The position numbers and the translations under genes were made by a program. Shown here one piece after another: positions 1 to 5,435 of a stretch of DNA of 7,226 nt; the stretch's first letter is position 1, and each line of letters begins with the position of its first letter. This DNA is from Burkholderiales bacterium (lineage in GTDB: Bacteria; Pseudomonadota; Gammaproteobacteria; Burkholderiales; JAEUOS01): assembly GCA_947456845.1 (NCBI GenBank), contig CANGUJ010000195.1, forward strand, positions 1-7,226. Reading direction: 5' to 3'. The notes beneath the pieces are model-generated. The model made no database searches, was not told the DNA's origin, and saw nothing but the letters and a program-made list of their open reading frames with translations.

Positions 1-4
1 TCCA

Positions 5-523
5 TCAGGCCGCGCGGGCGCGCTTGGCGGCAGGCTTGCGGGCCGCCGGCCTTTTCGCGGCGGCCGGCCTGGCCGCCTTGCGTGCCGGCGCGGTCTTCGC
101 GCCCGACAGCGCATGTACGCTGGCGGTCAGTTCCTCGACGCGTTTGGCCAGGGTTTGCACATCGCGCTGGGTCGGCACCCCGAGGCGATTGAGGGCGCGC
201 GCGACGCGATCCTCGAACACCTGCTCGAGCTTGTCCCAGGCTTCGGTGGCCTGGGCCTGCGCCTTGGACGAGATCTCCGTCGCGGCCTTGCTGACGTTAC
301 CGGTCACTTCGTTGATCTTGCCTTCGGCCACCGAGCGGGTTTTTTTCGACAGGCCCTCGCCTTCCTTGACCAGCGCCTCGAAAAGCTTGGTGCCTTCCTG
401 CTGCGCCTTGGCGAACGCGCCCAGGCCGGCTTGCCAGATCTCCTGGGCGGATTCGCGCACCGCCTGAAGAAGCTTGGGATCCGTCATCGATTTCTCCGCG
501 AGTTGCTTGAGTTTCCTGGCCAT
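5..523 (-). CDS. Phasin, PHA granule-associated protein (PhaF/PhaI-like) with histone-like tail
   Basis: This 172-residue protein is predicted to coat polyhydroxyalkanoate granules in the cytoplasm and, through its basic tail, to bind DNA and help distribute granules at division. The start MARKLKQLAE was chosen because AAGGAG lies 7 bases upstream; an in-frame ATG 24 codons further up (base 595) has no such site. Residues 10-110 are an alanine-rich amphipathic helical region with the phasin-like stretch ESAQEIWQAGLGAFAKAQQE (24-43). Residues 113-139 (LGVPTQRDVQTLAKRVEELT onward) look like the short coiled coil typical of the family. Residues 143-172 are almost only A, K, R and P with AAKRPAARKPAAKR-type repeats, as in PhaF and histone H1-like proteins. 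It is divergent from the operon to its right and probably unrelated to it in function. The family is secure; the choice between PhaF and PhaI naming is not. Confidence 0.88.
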   Translation of the reverse strand: MARKLKQLAEKSMTDPKLLQAVRESAQEIWQAGLGAFAKAQQEGTKLFEALVKEGEGLSKKTRSVAEGKINEVTGNVSKAATEISSKAQAQATEAWDKLEQVFEDRVARALNRLGVPTQRDVQTLAKRVEELTASVHALSGAKTAPARKAARPAAAKRPAARKPAAKRARAA

Positions 524-530
524 TTCGTCG

Positions 531-536
531 CTCCTT
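531..536 (-). promoter_or_regulatory. Ribosome binding site of the phasin gene
   Basis: Read on the minus strand this is AAGGAG, followed by a 7-base spacer and the ATG at 523. It is the strongest Shine-Dalgarno match in the intergenic region and decides the start codon over the longer in-frame ORF that would begin at 595. Confidence 0.8.
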
Positions 537-549
537 GATGGTAAGAATG

Positions 550-566
550 CCGACCGTGCGGGTCGG
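550..566 (-). repeat. Small hairpin in the phasin leader
   Basis: CCGACC and GGTCGG form a perfect 6-bp inverted repeat around a 5-base loop (GTGCG on the plus strand). It lies 14 bases upstream of the phasin Shine-Dalgarno and would be transcribed into the leader. It has no T tract, so it does not look like a terminator. It could stabilise the message or be incidental in GC-rich DNA. Confidence 0.35.
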
Positions 567-575
567 GAGATGGTT

Positions 576-605
576 CGGTTCGCGGGCCGCGCCACGCGCG
601 AACCG
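576..605. repeat. 9-bp inverted repeat in the phasin leader/promoter region
   Basis: CGGTTCGCG (576-584) and CGCGAACCG (597-605) are perfect inverted copies separated by 12 bases that themselves contain GGC/GCC arms. Flanking GGTT at 572-575 and GAACCG at 610-615 suggest further degenerate half-sites. If the phasin promoter is the one at 626-654, this element would be in the transcribed leader and could fold as RNA. Otherwise it could be a protein-binding site. Confidence 0.45.
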
Positions 606-625
606 CCTTGAACCGCAATCCCCGC

Positions 626-654
626 ATCATAGGCAAGCCGTCTAGAGAAGACAC
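626..654 (-). promoter_or_regulatory. Candidate phasin promoter
   Basis: On the minus strand TATGAT (plus-strand bases 626-631) is a one-mismatch -10 element. A weak -35 (GTGTCT, 649-654, three of six matches) lies 17 bases upstream of it. The start would fall near 619, giving a leader of roughly 95 bases. The same ten bases TATGATGCGG recur on the plus strand at 751-760 in the mirrored position. The weak -35 suggests an activator or an alternative sigma factor, or that the site is not real. Confidence 0.35.
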
Positions 655-660
655 ACTAGA
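641..660. repeat. TCTAG-N10-CTAGA inverted repeat, possible operator
   Basis: TCTAG (641-645) and CTAGA (656-660) are inverted with a 10-base spacer, so their centres are about 15 bases apart. The element covers the spacer and -35 region of the candidate phasin promoter, where a bound repressor would block it. The arms are short, so chance is possible. Confidence 0.3.
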
Positions 661-671
661 AACGCTCCTTT

Positions 672-693
672 CGTTAGAGCGCCGCCTCTAACG
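672..693. promoter_or_regulatory. Perfect 8-bp palindrome, candidate operator of the divergent region
   Basis: CGTTAGAG (672-679) and CTCTAACG (686-693) are perfect inverted copies around the 6-base spacer CGCCGC. The element is nearly centred between the two mirrored TATGATGCGG elements, about 100 bases before the cupin start and about 150 before the phasin start. No T run follows on either strand, so a dimeric regulator site is more likely than a terminator. The AT-richer arms stand out from the GC-rich surroundings. The cognate regulator is not in the window. Confidence 0.45.
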
Positions 694-750
694 CGGCCGC
701 CGGCGGTGCAATGCAGCACGAAAACTCCTCGGACCCGCCCGGCGACGTTG

Positions 751-756
751 TATGAT
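751..756 (+). promoter_or_regulatory. Candidate -10 element of the cupin/tetronate operon
   Basis: TATGAT lies 35 bases before the cupin ATG, which would give a leader of about 30 bases. No convincing -35 is visible at 16-18 bases upstream, as expected only for an activated or weak promoter. It shares TATGATGCGG exactly with the candidate phasin promoter on the other strand. Confidence 0.35.
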
Positions 757-791
757 GCGGCGCTATTTCTTGACCATGTCCCGGCTGCGCC

Positions 792-1439
792 ATGAGCGCA
801 TCTCAACCCGCATCCGAGCCCCTCGCGGCTTCACCCGAACTCCAGGAACAGGCGGCCTCCGCGCTGCGCAAGCAGGAGGCGCTTGAAAACTGGAAACACC
901 ATGTCGCCGCCTCGGCGCCCTGCGACGAAGCGGCCATGAACCGGCGCATCGCGCGTTTCGGCGAGATTCCCGCCAGCACGCGCGCTTTCGTCGACACCTG
1001 GGTACCGGGCCACGAAAGGACCCTGCTGTCGGTCATCGGGTCCGGCGTGACCGACAATCCGGATTTCAAGCCGAAAATCGCCGCGGCCGAAAACTTCCAT
1101 GTGGACTTCATCATCGCGCCTGAGGGCTGCGGCGCTGCGCTGCACTGGCACTCGACCGAGGAAGTATTCATCGCCCAGGCGGGGCGCTGGGAAGTCGACT
1201 GGATCGACGGTGCGACCGGGACGGTGCACACGGCCACGCTCAACCCGCGCGACACGATCAGCGTGCCGCCGTTCGTTCATCGTGCCTTCCGCAGCCTCGA
1301 CGGGGACCAGGGTCTGCTGATCTCGATCCTCGGCGGCAAGGTGCCGGAACGCGTGAAGTGGGACGCGAGCCTCGCGGCGCGCGCGCGCGCACTGGGCGCC
1401 GGTTTCGACGCCGCCGGCAACGCTGTCAAGTTCGACTGA
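792..1439 (+). CDS. Cupin-domain protein of unknown substrate
   Basis: This 215-residue protein has one recognisable cupin barrel at about residues 100-185. Cupin motif 1 is visible as GCGAALHWHSTEEVFIAQAG, placing candidate metal ligands at His118, His120 and Glu124. Motif 2 is DTISVPPFVHRAF, with the fourth ligand His163. An N-terminal region of about 95 residues, mostly charged and alanine-rich at first, precedes the barrel and is not one I recognise. There is no signal peptide. Metal-dependent dioxygenase, isomerase or sensing roles all occur in this superfamily and nothing here decides between them. The start lacks a clear Shine-Dalgarno; it is the first ATG of the frame and sits just downstream of the candidate -10. 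It is the first gene of the plus-strand run, 63 bases before the ltnD-like gene, so co-transcription is likely and a role in sugar-acid metabolism is inferred from that alone. Confidence 0.75.
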   Translation: MSASQPASEPLAASPELQEQAASALRKQEALENWKHHVAASAPCDEAAMNRRIARFGEIPASTRAFVDTWVPGHERTLLSVIGSGVTDNPDFKPKIAAAENFHVDFIIAPEGCGAALHWHSTEEVFIAQAGRWEVDWIDGATGTVHTATLNPRDTISVPPFVHRAFRSLDGDQGLLISILGGKVPERVKWDASLAARARALGAGFDAAGNAVKFD

Positions 1440-1470
1440 ACCGCGGGGCGGCGCGAGCACGCGCGAAACC

Positions 1471-1494
1471 TGCGCCGGAGGGCGCAATCAAGGA
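1471..1494 (+). promoter_or_regulatory. Hairpin next to the ltnD ribosome binding site
   Basis: TGCGCC (1471-1476) and GGCGCA (1481-1486) form a perfect 6-bp stem with loop GGAG. AAGGA (1490-1494) follows 3 bases later and is 8 bases before the ATG at 1503, a well-spaced ribosome binding site. The hairpin could influence translation initiation of the ltnD-like gene; that part is speculative. Confidence 0.4.
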
Positions 1495-1502
1495 ATGCAA
1501 GC

Positions 1503-2402
1503 ATGAGCAAAACGGTGGGCGTGATCGGACTCGGCGCCATGGGCATGGGCATGGCCACGTCACTACGGCGCGGCGGCTATGACGTGCATGTGTACGACAT
1601 CAGGCGCGAGGCGGCGGAGGCCTTCGCCGCCGAGGGCGGCAGGGCATGCGCCTCGCCGGCCGAGCTCGCCGCCGCCGCCGAGGTGGTGTTCTCGGTCGTG
1701 GTCAATGCGGCCCAGACCGAGGCGGTGCTGTTCGGCGAGAACGGCGCGGCCGGCGCCATGCGGCCGGGTGGCGTTTTCGCGATGTGCAGCACGGTGGCCC
1801 CGGCTTTCGCGGTGGACATGGAGGCGCGGCTGGAGGAGCTGGGCCTGATGTTCCTGGACGCCCCCATCTCGGGCGGTGCCGCGCGCGCCGCGTCGGGCGA
1901 AATGACCATGATGACCGCCGGCCGGCCGGCGGTCTACGAGAAGTGCGAGCCGATGCTGCATGCCATGGCCGCCAGGGTTTACAAGCTCGGCGCCTCGGCG
2001 GGCAACGGATCCAAGGTCAAGATCATCAACCAGCTGCTCGCAGGCGTGCACATCGCCGCCGCCGCCGAGGCCATGGCGCTGGGCATCCGCGAAGGCGTCG
2101 CCGCGCAAGACCTCTACGAGGTGATCACCCACAGCGCGGGCAATTCCTGGATGTTCGAGAACCGCATGGCGCACGTCCTCGCCGGCGACTACACGCCGCT
2201 TTCGGCCGTCGACATCTTCGTCAAGGACCTGGGCCTGGTGCTCGACACGGCGCGCGCCAGCAAGTTCCCCCTGCCGCTCTCGGCGGCGGCGCACCAGATG
2301 TTCATGATGGCCTCGACCGCCGGCTACGCGCGCGAGGATGATGCCGCGGTGATCAAGATCTTCCCGGGCATCGAACTGCCCAAGGCCGCAGGGGGCGCAT
2401 GA
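1503..2402 (+). CDS. ltnD: L-threonate dehydrogenase-like, 3-hydroxyisobutyrate dehydrogenase family
   Basis: The 299-residue protein is a cytosolic beta-hydroxyacid dehydrogenase, predicted to oxidise L-threonate (or a related tetronate) at C2 to 2-oxo-tetronate. The N-terminal Rossmann fold carries GLGAMG (9-14), and Asp32 at the end of the second strand (VYDIRR) favours NAD+ over NADP+. The substrate signature DAPISGGAARAASGEM spans 119-134. The catalytic lysine should be Lys173 in GNGSKVKIINQLLAGVH; the INQLLAGVHIAAAAEAMAL form is typical of the LtnD/YgbJ branch rather than of true 3-hydroxyisobutyrate dehydrogenases, which have KxxNN. Length is normal for the family. The stop overlaps the next start as ATGA, and the kinase, decarboxylase and isomerase of the same pathway follow, which supports the tetronate assignment. 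The exact substrate stereochemistry (L-threonate or another tetronate) cannot be read from sequence. AAGGA lies 8 bases upstream of the ATG. Confidence 0.87.
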   Translation: MSKTVGVIGLGAMGMGMATSLRRGGYDVHVYDIRREAAEAFAAEGGRACASPAELAAAAEVVFSVVVNAAQTEAVLFGENGAAGAMRPGGVFAMCSTVAPAFAVDMEARLEELGLMFLDAPISGGAARAASGEMTMMTAGRPAVYEKCEPMLHAMAARVYKLGASAGNGSKVKIINQLLAGVHIAAAAEAMALGIREGVAAQDLYEVITHSAGNSWMFENRMAHVLAGDYTPLSAVDIFVKDLGLVLDTARASKFPLPLSAAAHQMFMMASTAGYAREDDAAVIKIFPGIELPKAAGGA

Positions 2403-3661
2403 TGCTGCTGGGCTGCATTGCCGATGACTTCACCGGCGCCACCGATCTGGCCAACATGCTGGTGCGCGGCGGCATGCGCACCCTGCAGACCATAGGCGTC
2501 CCCGACGGCCCGCCGCCCGCCGACGCGGACGCCGTCGTCGTGGCGCTGAAATCGCGCACCATTCCCGCCCGCGAGGCGGTCGCGCAGTCGCTCGCCGCGC
2601 TTGCCTGGCTCAGGGACGCCGGCGCGGAGCAGATCTACTTCAAGTACTGCTCCACCTTCGACTCGACCGCACAAGGCAACATCGGTCCGGTGACCGACGC
2701 CCTGATGGATGCCATGGGCACCGACTTCACGATCGCCTGCCCGGCCTTTCCGGAGAACGGACGCACGATTTTCCGCGGCTATCTGTACGTGGGCGATGTC
2801 CTGCTTTCCGAGTCGGGCATGAAGGACCATCCGCTCACGCCCATGACCGACGCCAGCCTGGTGCGCGTGCTGCAGGCGCAGACCGCGCGCAAGGTGGGAC
2901 TGGTGCGCTTCGATGCGGTGGCCGGCGGCCCCGCGGCAATTCGCGCGCGCATGGCCGCCCTGAAGGCCGAAGGGATCGCCATGGCGGTCGTGGATGCGAT
3001 CTCCGACGCGGACTTGGCCGCCATCGGCGCGGCCTGCGAAGACATGCCGCTGGTCACGGCAGGTTCGGGCATCGGCCTCGGGCTCGCCCAGAACGCGCGC
3101 GCGCGCGGCCGGCTCGGACATGCCGCGACCGCGGCGAGCCTGCCGCGCATCGAAGGTCCGGGCGCGGTGGTGTCCGGCTCCTGCTCCCCGGCCACCAACG
3201 GGCAGGTCGCCGAATGGGCGCGCAGCCGCCCGGCCTTCCGCATCGACGCCCTCGGGCTGGCGGCCGGCCTGCCGGCGGTCGAGGAGGCCTTGGCCTGGGC
3301 CCGCGACCGGATTGCCCGGGAACCCGTACTCGTCTACGCCACCGCCAGGCCGGAGGAGGTGCGGGCGGTGCAGGCCCGCCTCGGCGTCGAGGCGGCCGGA
3401 AAGCTTGTGGAAGACGCCTTGTCCCGCGTGGCCGCGGGACTCGTCGCCATGGGCGTGCGCAAGCTGGTGGTCGCCGGCGGCGAAACCTCGGGCGCGGTGG
3501 TGCAGGCTCTCAAGGTGCGGTCACTGCGCATCGGCCCGCAGATCGACCCGGGTGTGCCGTGGACGCTGGCCGACGGGGCCGCGCCGATCGCGCTGGCGCT
3601 CAAGTCGGGCAATTTCGGCACACCCGACTTTTTCGCCAAGGCCCTGGCGCTGCTCGCATGA
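2399..3661 (+). CDS. otnK: 3-oxo-tetronate kinase, four-carbon acid sugar kinase family (DUF1537)
   Basis: The 420-residue protein belongs to the four-carbon acid sugar kinases and is predicted to phosphorylate 3-oxo-tetronate at C4 using ATP. The N-terminal substrate domain shows IADDFTGATD (7-16), FKYCSTFDST (81-90), CPAFPENGRT (114-123) and KDHPLTPMTDASL (142-154). The C-terminal nucleotide domain shows VSGSCSPATNGQ (258-269), VAGGETSG (358-365) and LKSGNFG (401-407). All are in the family order and the length is normal. It starts inside the ltnD stop (ATGA), so translation is probably coupled. Two consecutive ATG codons are possible (2399 and 2402); AGGGGG at 2390-2395 is better spaced for the second, which would remove one residue. 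OtnK rather than the D-threonate or D-erythronate kinases of the same family is chosen because otnC, otnI and ltnD are adjacent. Confidence 0.9.
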   Translation: MMLLGCIADDFTGATDLANMLVRGGMRTLQTIGVPDGPPPADADAVVVALKSRTIPAREAVAQSLAALAWLRDAGAEQIYFKYCSTFDSTAQGNIGPVTDALMDAMGTDFTIACPAFPENGRTIFRGYLYVGDVLLSESGMKDHPLTPMTDASLVRVLQAQTARKVGLVRFDAVAGGPAAIRARMAALKAEGIAMAVVDAISDADLAAIGAACEDMPLVTAGSGIGLGLAQNARARGRLGHAATAASLPRIEGPGAVVSGSCSPATNGQVAEWARSRPAFRIDALGLAAGLPAVEEALAWARDRIAREPVLVYATARPEEVRAVQARLGVEAAGKLVEDALSRVAAGLVAMGVRKLVVAGGETSGAVVQALKVRSLRIGPQIDPGVPWTLADGAAPIALALKSGNFGTPDFFAKALALLA

Positions 3662-3744
3662 GTGCCCGCGCGCAGCCACCCGGAGCGCACGCCGCCCAGT
3701 ACGCGCGCAGGTTGCCTTGCCTTGACCGCAGGATCACCCGATGA
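3658..3744 (+). CDS. Possible 28-codon coupling ORF between otnK and otnC
   Basis: An ATG at 3658 overlaps the otnK stop as ATGA. The frame it opens runs 28 codons and ends in a TGA at 3742-3744 that overlaps the otnC start, again as ATGA. The peptide (MSARAQPPGAHAAQYARRLP, then eight more residues) is basic and resembles nothing I know. Its likely value, if any, is to carry ribosomes from the otnK stop to the otnC start across a 79-base gap that would otherwise break translational coupling. Open frames of this length are common in GC-rich DNA, so it may be chance. Confidence 0.3.
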   Translation: MSARAQPPGAHAAQYARRLPCLDRRITR

Positions 3745-4388
3745 CTGCCGAGACCCGGCTGCGCGAGGAGATCTGCCGCGTCGCGCGCTCGATGTTCGAC
3801 CGCGGGCTCACGCACGGGTCCACCGGCAACATCAGCGCCCGGCTCGAGGACGGATGGCTGCTCACCCCCACCGGCGCGTCCCTCGGCACCCTCGACCCGG
3901 CGCGCCTGTCCAAGCTGGACTGGCAGGGCAACCTGATCGCAGGCGACAAGCCCTCCAAGGAAAGCTTCCTGCACCTGGGCATGTATGAGGAGCGCGCCCG
4001 GGCGAATGCCGCGGCGGGCGCGGTCATCCACCTGCATTCCACGCATTCGGTGGCGGTGTCGGTGCTCGCGGACGTCGACCCAGCCGATGTGCTGCCGCCC
4101 ATCACCGCCTATTACGTCATGCGGGTGGGCACCCTGCCGCTGGTGCCGTATTTCGCGCCAGGCGACATGCAACTGGCCGACGCGGTACGCCGCTTCGCCG
4201 GCCGGCACCATGCCCTGCTGCTCGCCAACCATGGCCCGGTCGTGTCCGGCTCTTCCCTGGCCGCCGCGGCCGACGCGACCGAGGAGCTGGAAGAAACGGC
4301 CAGGCTTTTCCTGCTGCTGCAGGGAAGGCGCATTCGTACCCTGGATGCCGCGCAGGTCGCGGCGCTGCGGGCCAAGTCGTCGACCTGA
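3741..4388 (+). CDS. otnC: 3-oxo-tetronate 4-phosphate decarboxylase, class II aldolase/adducin family
   Basis: The 215-residue cytosolic enzyme is predicted to decarboxylate 3-oxo-tetronate 4-phosphate to dihydroxyacetone phosphate and CO2, the last step of the route. It shows the class II aldolase fold motifs in order: GNIS (29-32) and TPTGAS (42-47) for phosphate and substrate binding; the catalytic acid Glu74 in PSKESFLHLGMY; zinc ligands His97 and His99 in IHLHSTH; and a third ligand His164 in LANHGPVV. Length is typical. AGGA at 3730-3733 sits 7 bases before the ATG, and the ATG overlaps the stop of a short upstream ORF. The related family members L-fuculose- and L-ribulose-phosphate aldolase/epimerase are less likely given the adjacent otnK. 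Confidence 0.9.
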   Translation: MTAETRLREEICRVARSMFDRGLTHGSTGNISARLEDGWLLTPTGASLGTLDPARLSKLDWQGNLIAGDKPSKESFLHLGMYEERARANAAAGAVIHLHSTHSVAVSVLADVDPADVLPPITAYYVMRVGTLPLVPYFAPGDMQLADAVRRFAGRHHALLLANHGPVVSGSSLAAAADATEELEETARLFLLLQGRRIRTLDAAQVAALRAKSST

Positions 4389-4415
4389 AATCACAACATC
4401 AATCACGGAGGACTC

Positions 4416-5381
4416 ATGAACCAGCCCGTCAATCCTGCACGGCGCCGCTTGATCGCGGCCGCGTCGCTCACCATACTGCCGGCGACCCTGCCGGCCGCCT
4501 TCGCCAGGGCGCCGCTGGCGGGCAGCCAGGTCATCAGTGTGCATCGCATGAAGCTCGGCGACTTCGAGGTCACCGCGATGCTCGACGGTTTCATCGACAT
4601 TCCGCCGGCCGTGCTGCAGGCCGACCCGGATATGGTGAAGGCGCTGCTTGCCGCCGGCGGCTGGCCCGCCGGGCCGATGCGCCTTCCGGTCAACACCTTC
4701 CTGGTCAACACCGGCGAGAAGCTGGTGCTGCTCGATGCCGGCGGCGCGAAGATGCTCGGGCCCACCGCCGGCCGGCTGCCGCAGTGCCTGGCCGCGGCCG
4801 GGATCGAACCCGGGCAGATCGACGAGGTCTACATCACGCACATGCATGGCGACCATCTGCACGGCACCGTCACCCCGGAAGGCGGACGCATGTTCCCCAA
4901 TGCGATCCTGCGCATCGCCAAGGCCGACATGGACTACTGGGCGAACCCGGCCGAGGAGGCCAGGGCGCCGGACAACCAGAAACCGCGCTTCATTCCCGCC
5001 AAGCGCGCGGTGGCCGCCTACGGCGAGCGCATCAGGCCCTTCGCGCTGGGCGAGCAACTGACCCCGGGCATCCGCTCGGTCGAGGCCGTCGGACACACCC
5101 CGGGCCACAGCTGCTACATGGTGCAGTCGGGCACGGCGCGCCTGTTGGCCATCGGCGACACCATGCACGTGGCGCCGGTGCAGTTTCCGCGCCCTGAAAT
5201 CACTGTCGCCTTCGACTGGGACCAGTCCAAGGCGCGCGCCACCCGCCAGTCGATTTTCGACACCGTGGCAAAGGAAGGCATTCCGATCGCCGCCGTGCAC
5301 CTGCCCTTCCCGGGCATCGGGCGGCTACGCAGGAATGGCGATGCCTTCGTGTTCGACCCGGCTCCCTGGCAGTTGTTCTAA
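4416..5381 (+). CDS. Exported MBL-fold metallohydrolase, methyl parathion hydrolase/lactonase-like
   Basis: The 321-residue protein begins with an export signal: ARRR at 8-11, a hydrophobic run at about 12-29, and an AFA cleavage site after Ala30. The arginine cluster makes Tat export plausible, so the enzyme probably works in the periplasm. The mature part has a complete binuclear metal site: THMHGDH (His142, His144, Asp146, His147), His231 in GHTPGH, Asp248 in AIGDTMH, and His295 in AAVHLPFPG. The spacing and flanking text (LGDFEVTAMLDG, NTFLVNTGEKLVLLDAG, DEVYITHMH, HLPFPGIG) closely recall the methyl parathion hydrolase branch, whose natural relatives include lactonases and esterases; this likeness is from memory. 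GGAGG lies 4 bases before the ATG. It lies 27 bases after otnC and 54 before otnI, so it is embedded in the pathway operon. Hydrolysis of a sugar-acid lactone or ester is inferred from that position, not shown. Confidence 0.85.
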   Translation: MNQPVNPARRRLIAAASLTILPATLPAAFARAPLAGSQVISVHRMKLGDFEVTAMLDGFIDIPPAVLQADPDMVKALLAAGGWPAGPMRLPVNTFLVNTGEKLVLLDAGGAKMLGPTAGRLPQCLAAAGIEPGQIDEVYITHMHGDHLHGTVTPEGGRMFPNAILRIAKADMDYWANPAEEARAPDNQKPRFIPAKRAVAAYGERIRPFALGEQLTPGIRSVEAVGHTPGHSCYMVQSGTARLLAIGDTMHVAPVQFPRPEITVAFDWDQSKARATRQSIFDTVAKEGIPIAAVHLPFPGIGRLRRNGDAFVFDPAPWQLF

Positions 5382-5393
5382 GTATCGGCCACC

Positions 5394-5413
5394 CGGGCGG
5401 CGCCGTCCGCCCG
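5394..5413 (+). repeat. GC-only hairpin between the MBL gene and otnI
   Basis: CGGGCGG (5394-5400) and CCGCCCG (5407-5413) form a perfect 7-bp stem with a 6-base loop, 12 bases after the MBL gene stop. The following bases ACCCTTCTTC are pyrimidine-rich but not a real T run, so it would be at most a weak terminator. An mRNA-stabilising or processing hairpin that sets the ratio of the flanking genes is equally possible. Confidence 0.4.
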
Positions 5414-5435
5414 ACCCTTCTTCAACGAGACCCCC

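Noticed and set aside
524..595. A 24-codon N-terminal extension of the phasin from an ATG at base 595
   Set aside because: The internal ATG at 523 has an ideal AAGGAG 7 bases upstream and matches the usual phasin beginning; the extension crosses the leader hairpins.
672..693. The palindrome read as a rho-independent terminator
   Set aside because: No T run follows on either strand, and both flanking genes point away from it, so no transcript needs to end here.
706..720. TGCAATGCAGCAC as a PhaR-type binding site
   Set aside because: It is GCA-rich and near a phasin gene, but it does not fit the PhaR consensus sequences I remember well enough to call.
776..886. A 36-codon frame from an ATG just upstream of and overlapping the cupin start
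   Set aside because: It has no ribosome binding site, an Arg-rich motif-free product, and is out of frame with the cupin; probably chance.
1646..3121. Long alternative frames inside ltnD and otnK on both strands (231 and 265 codons)
   Set aside because: Their products are Arg/Gly/His-rich and motif-free, while the frames they overlap carry complete family signatures.
3600..5300. A 566-codon open frame on the minus strand across otnC and the MBL gene
   Set aside because: Its product is a low-complexity mix of Arg, Gly, His and Ala with no motifs, and it is antisense to two genes with clear catalytic motifs. It is a codon-bias shadow of GC-rich DNA.
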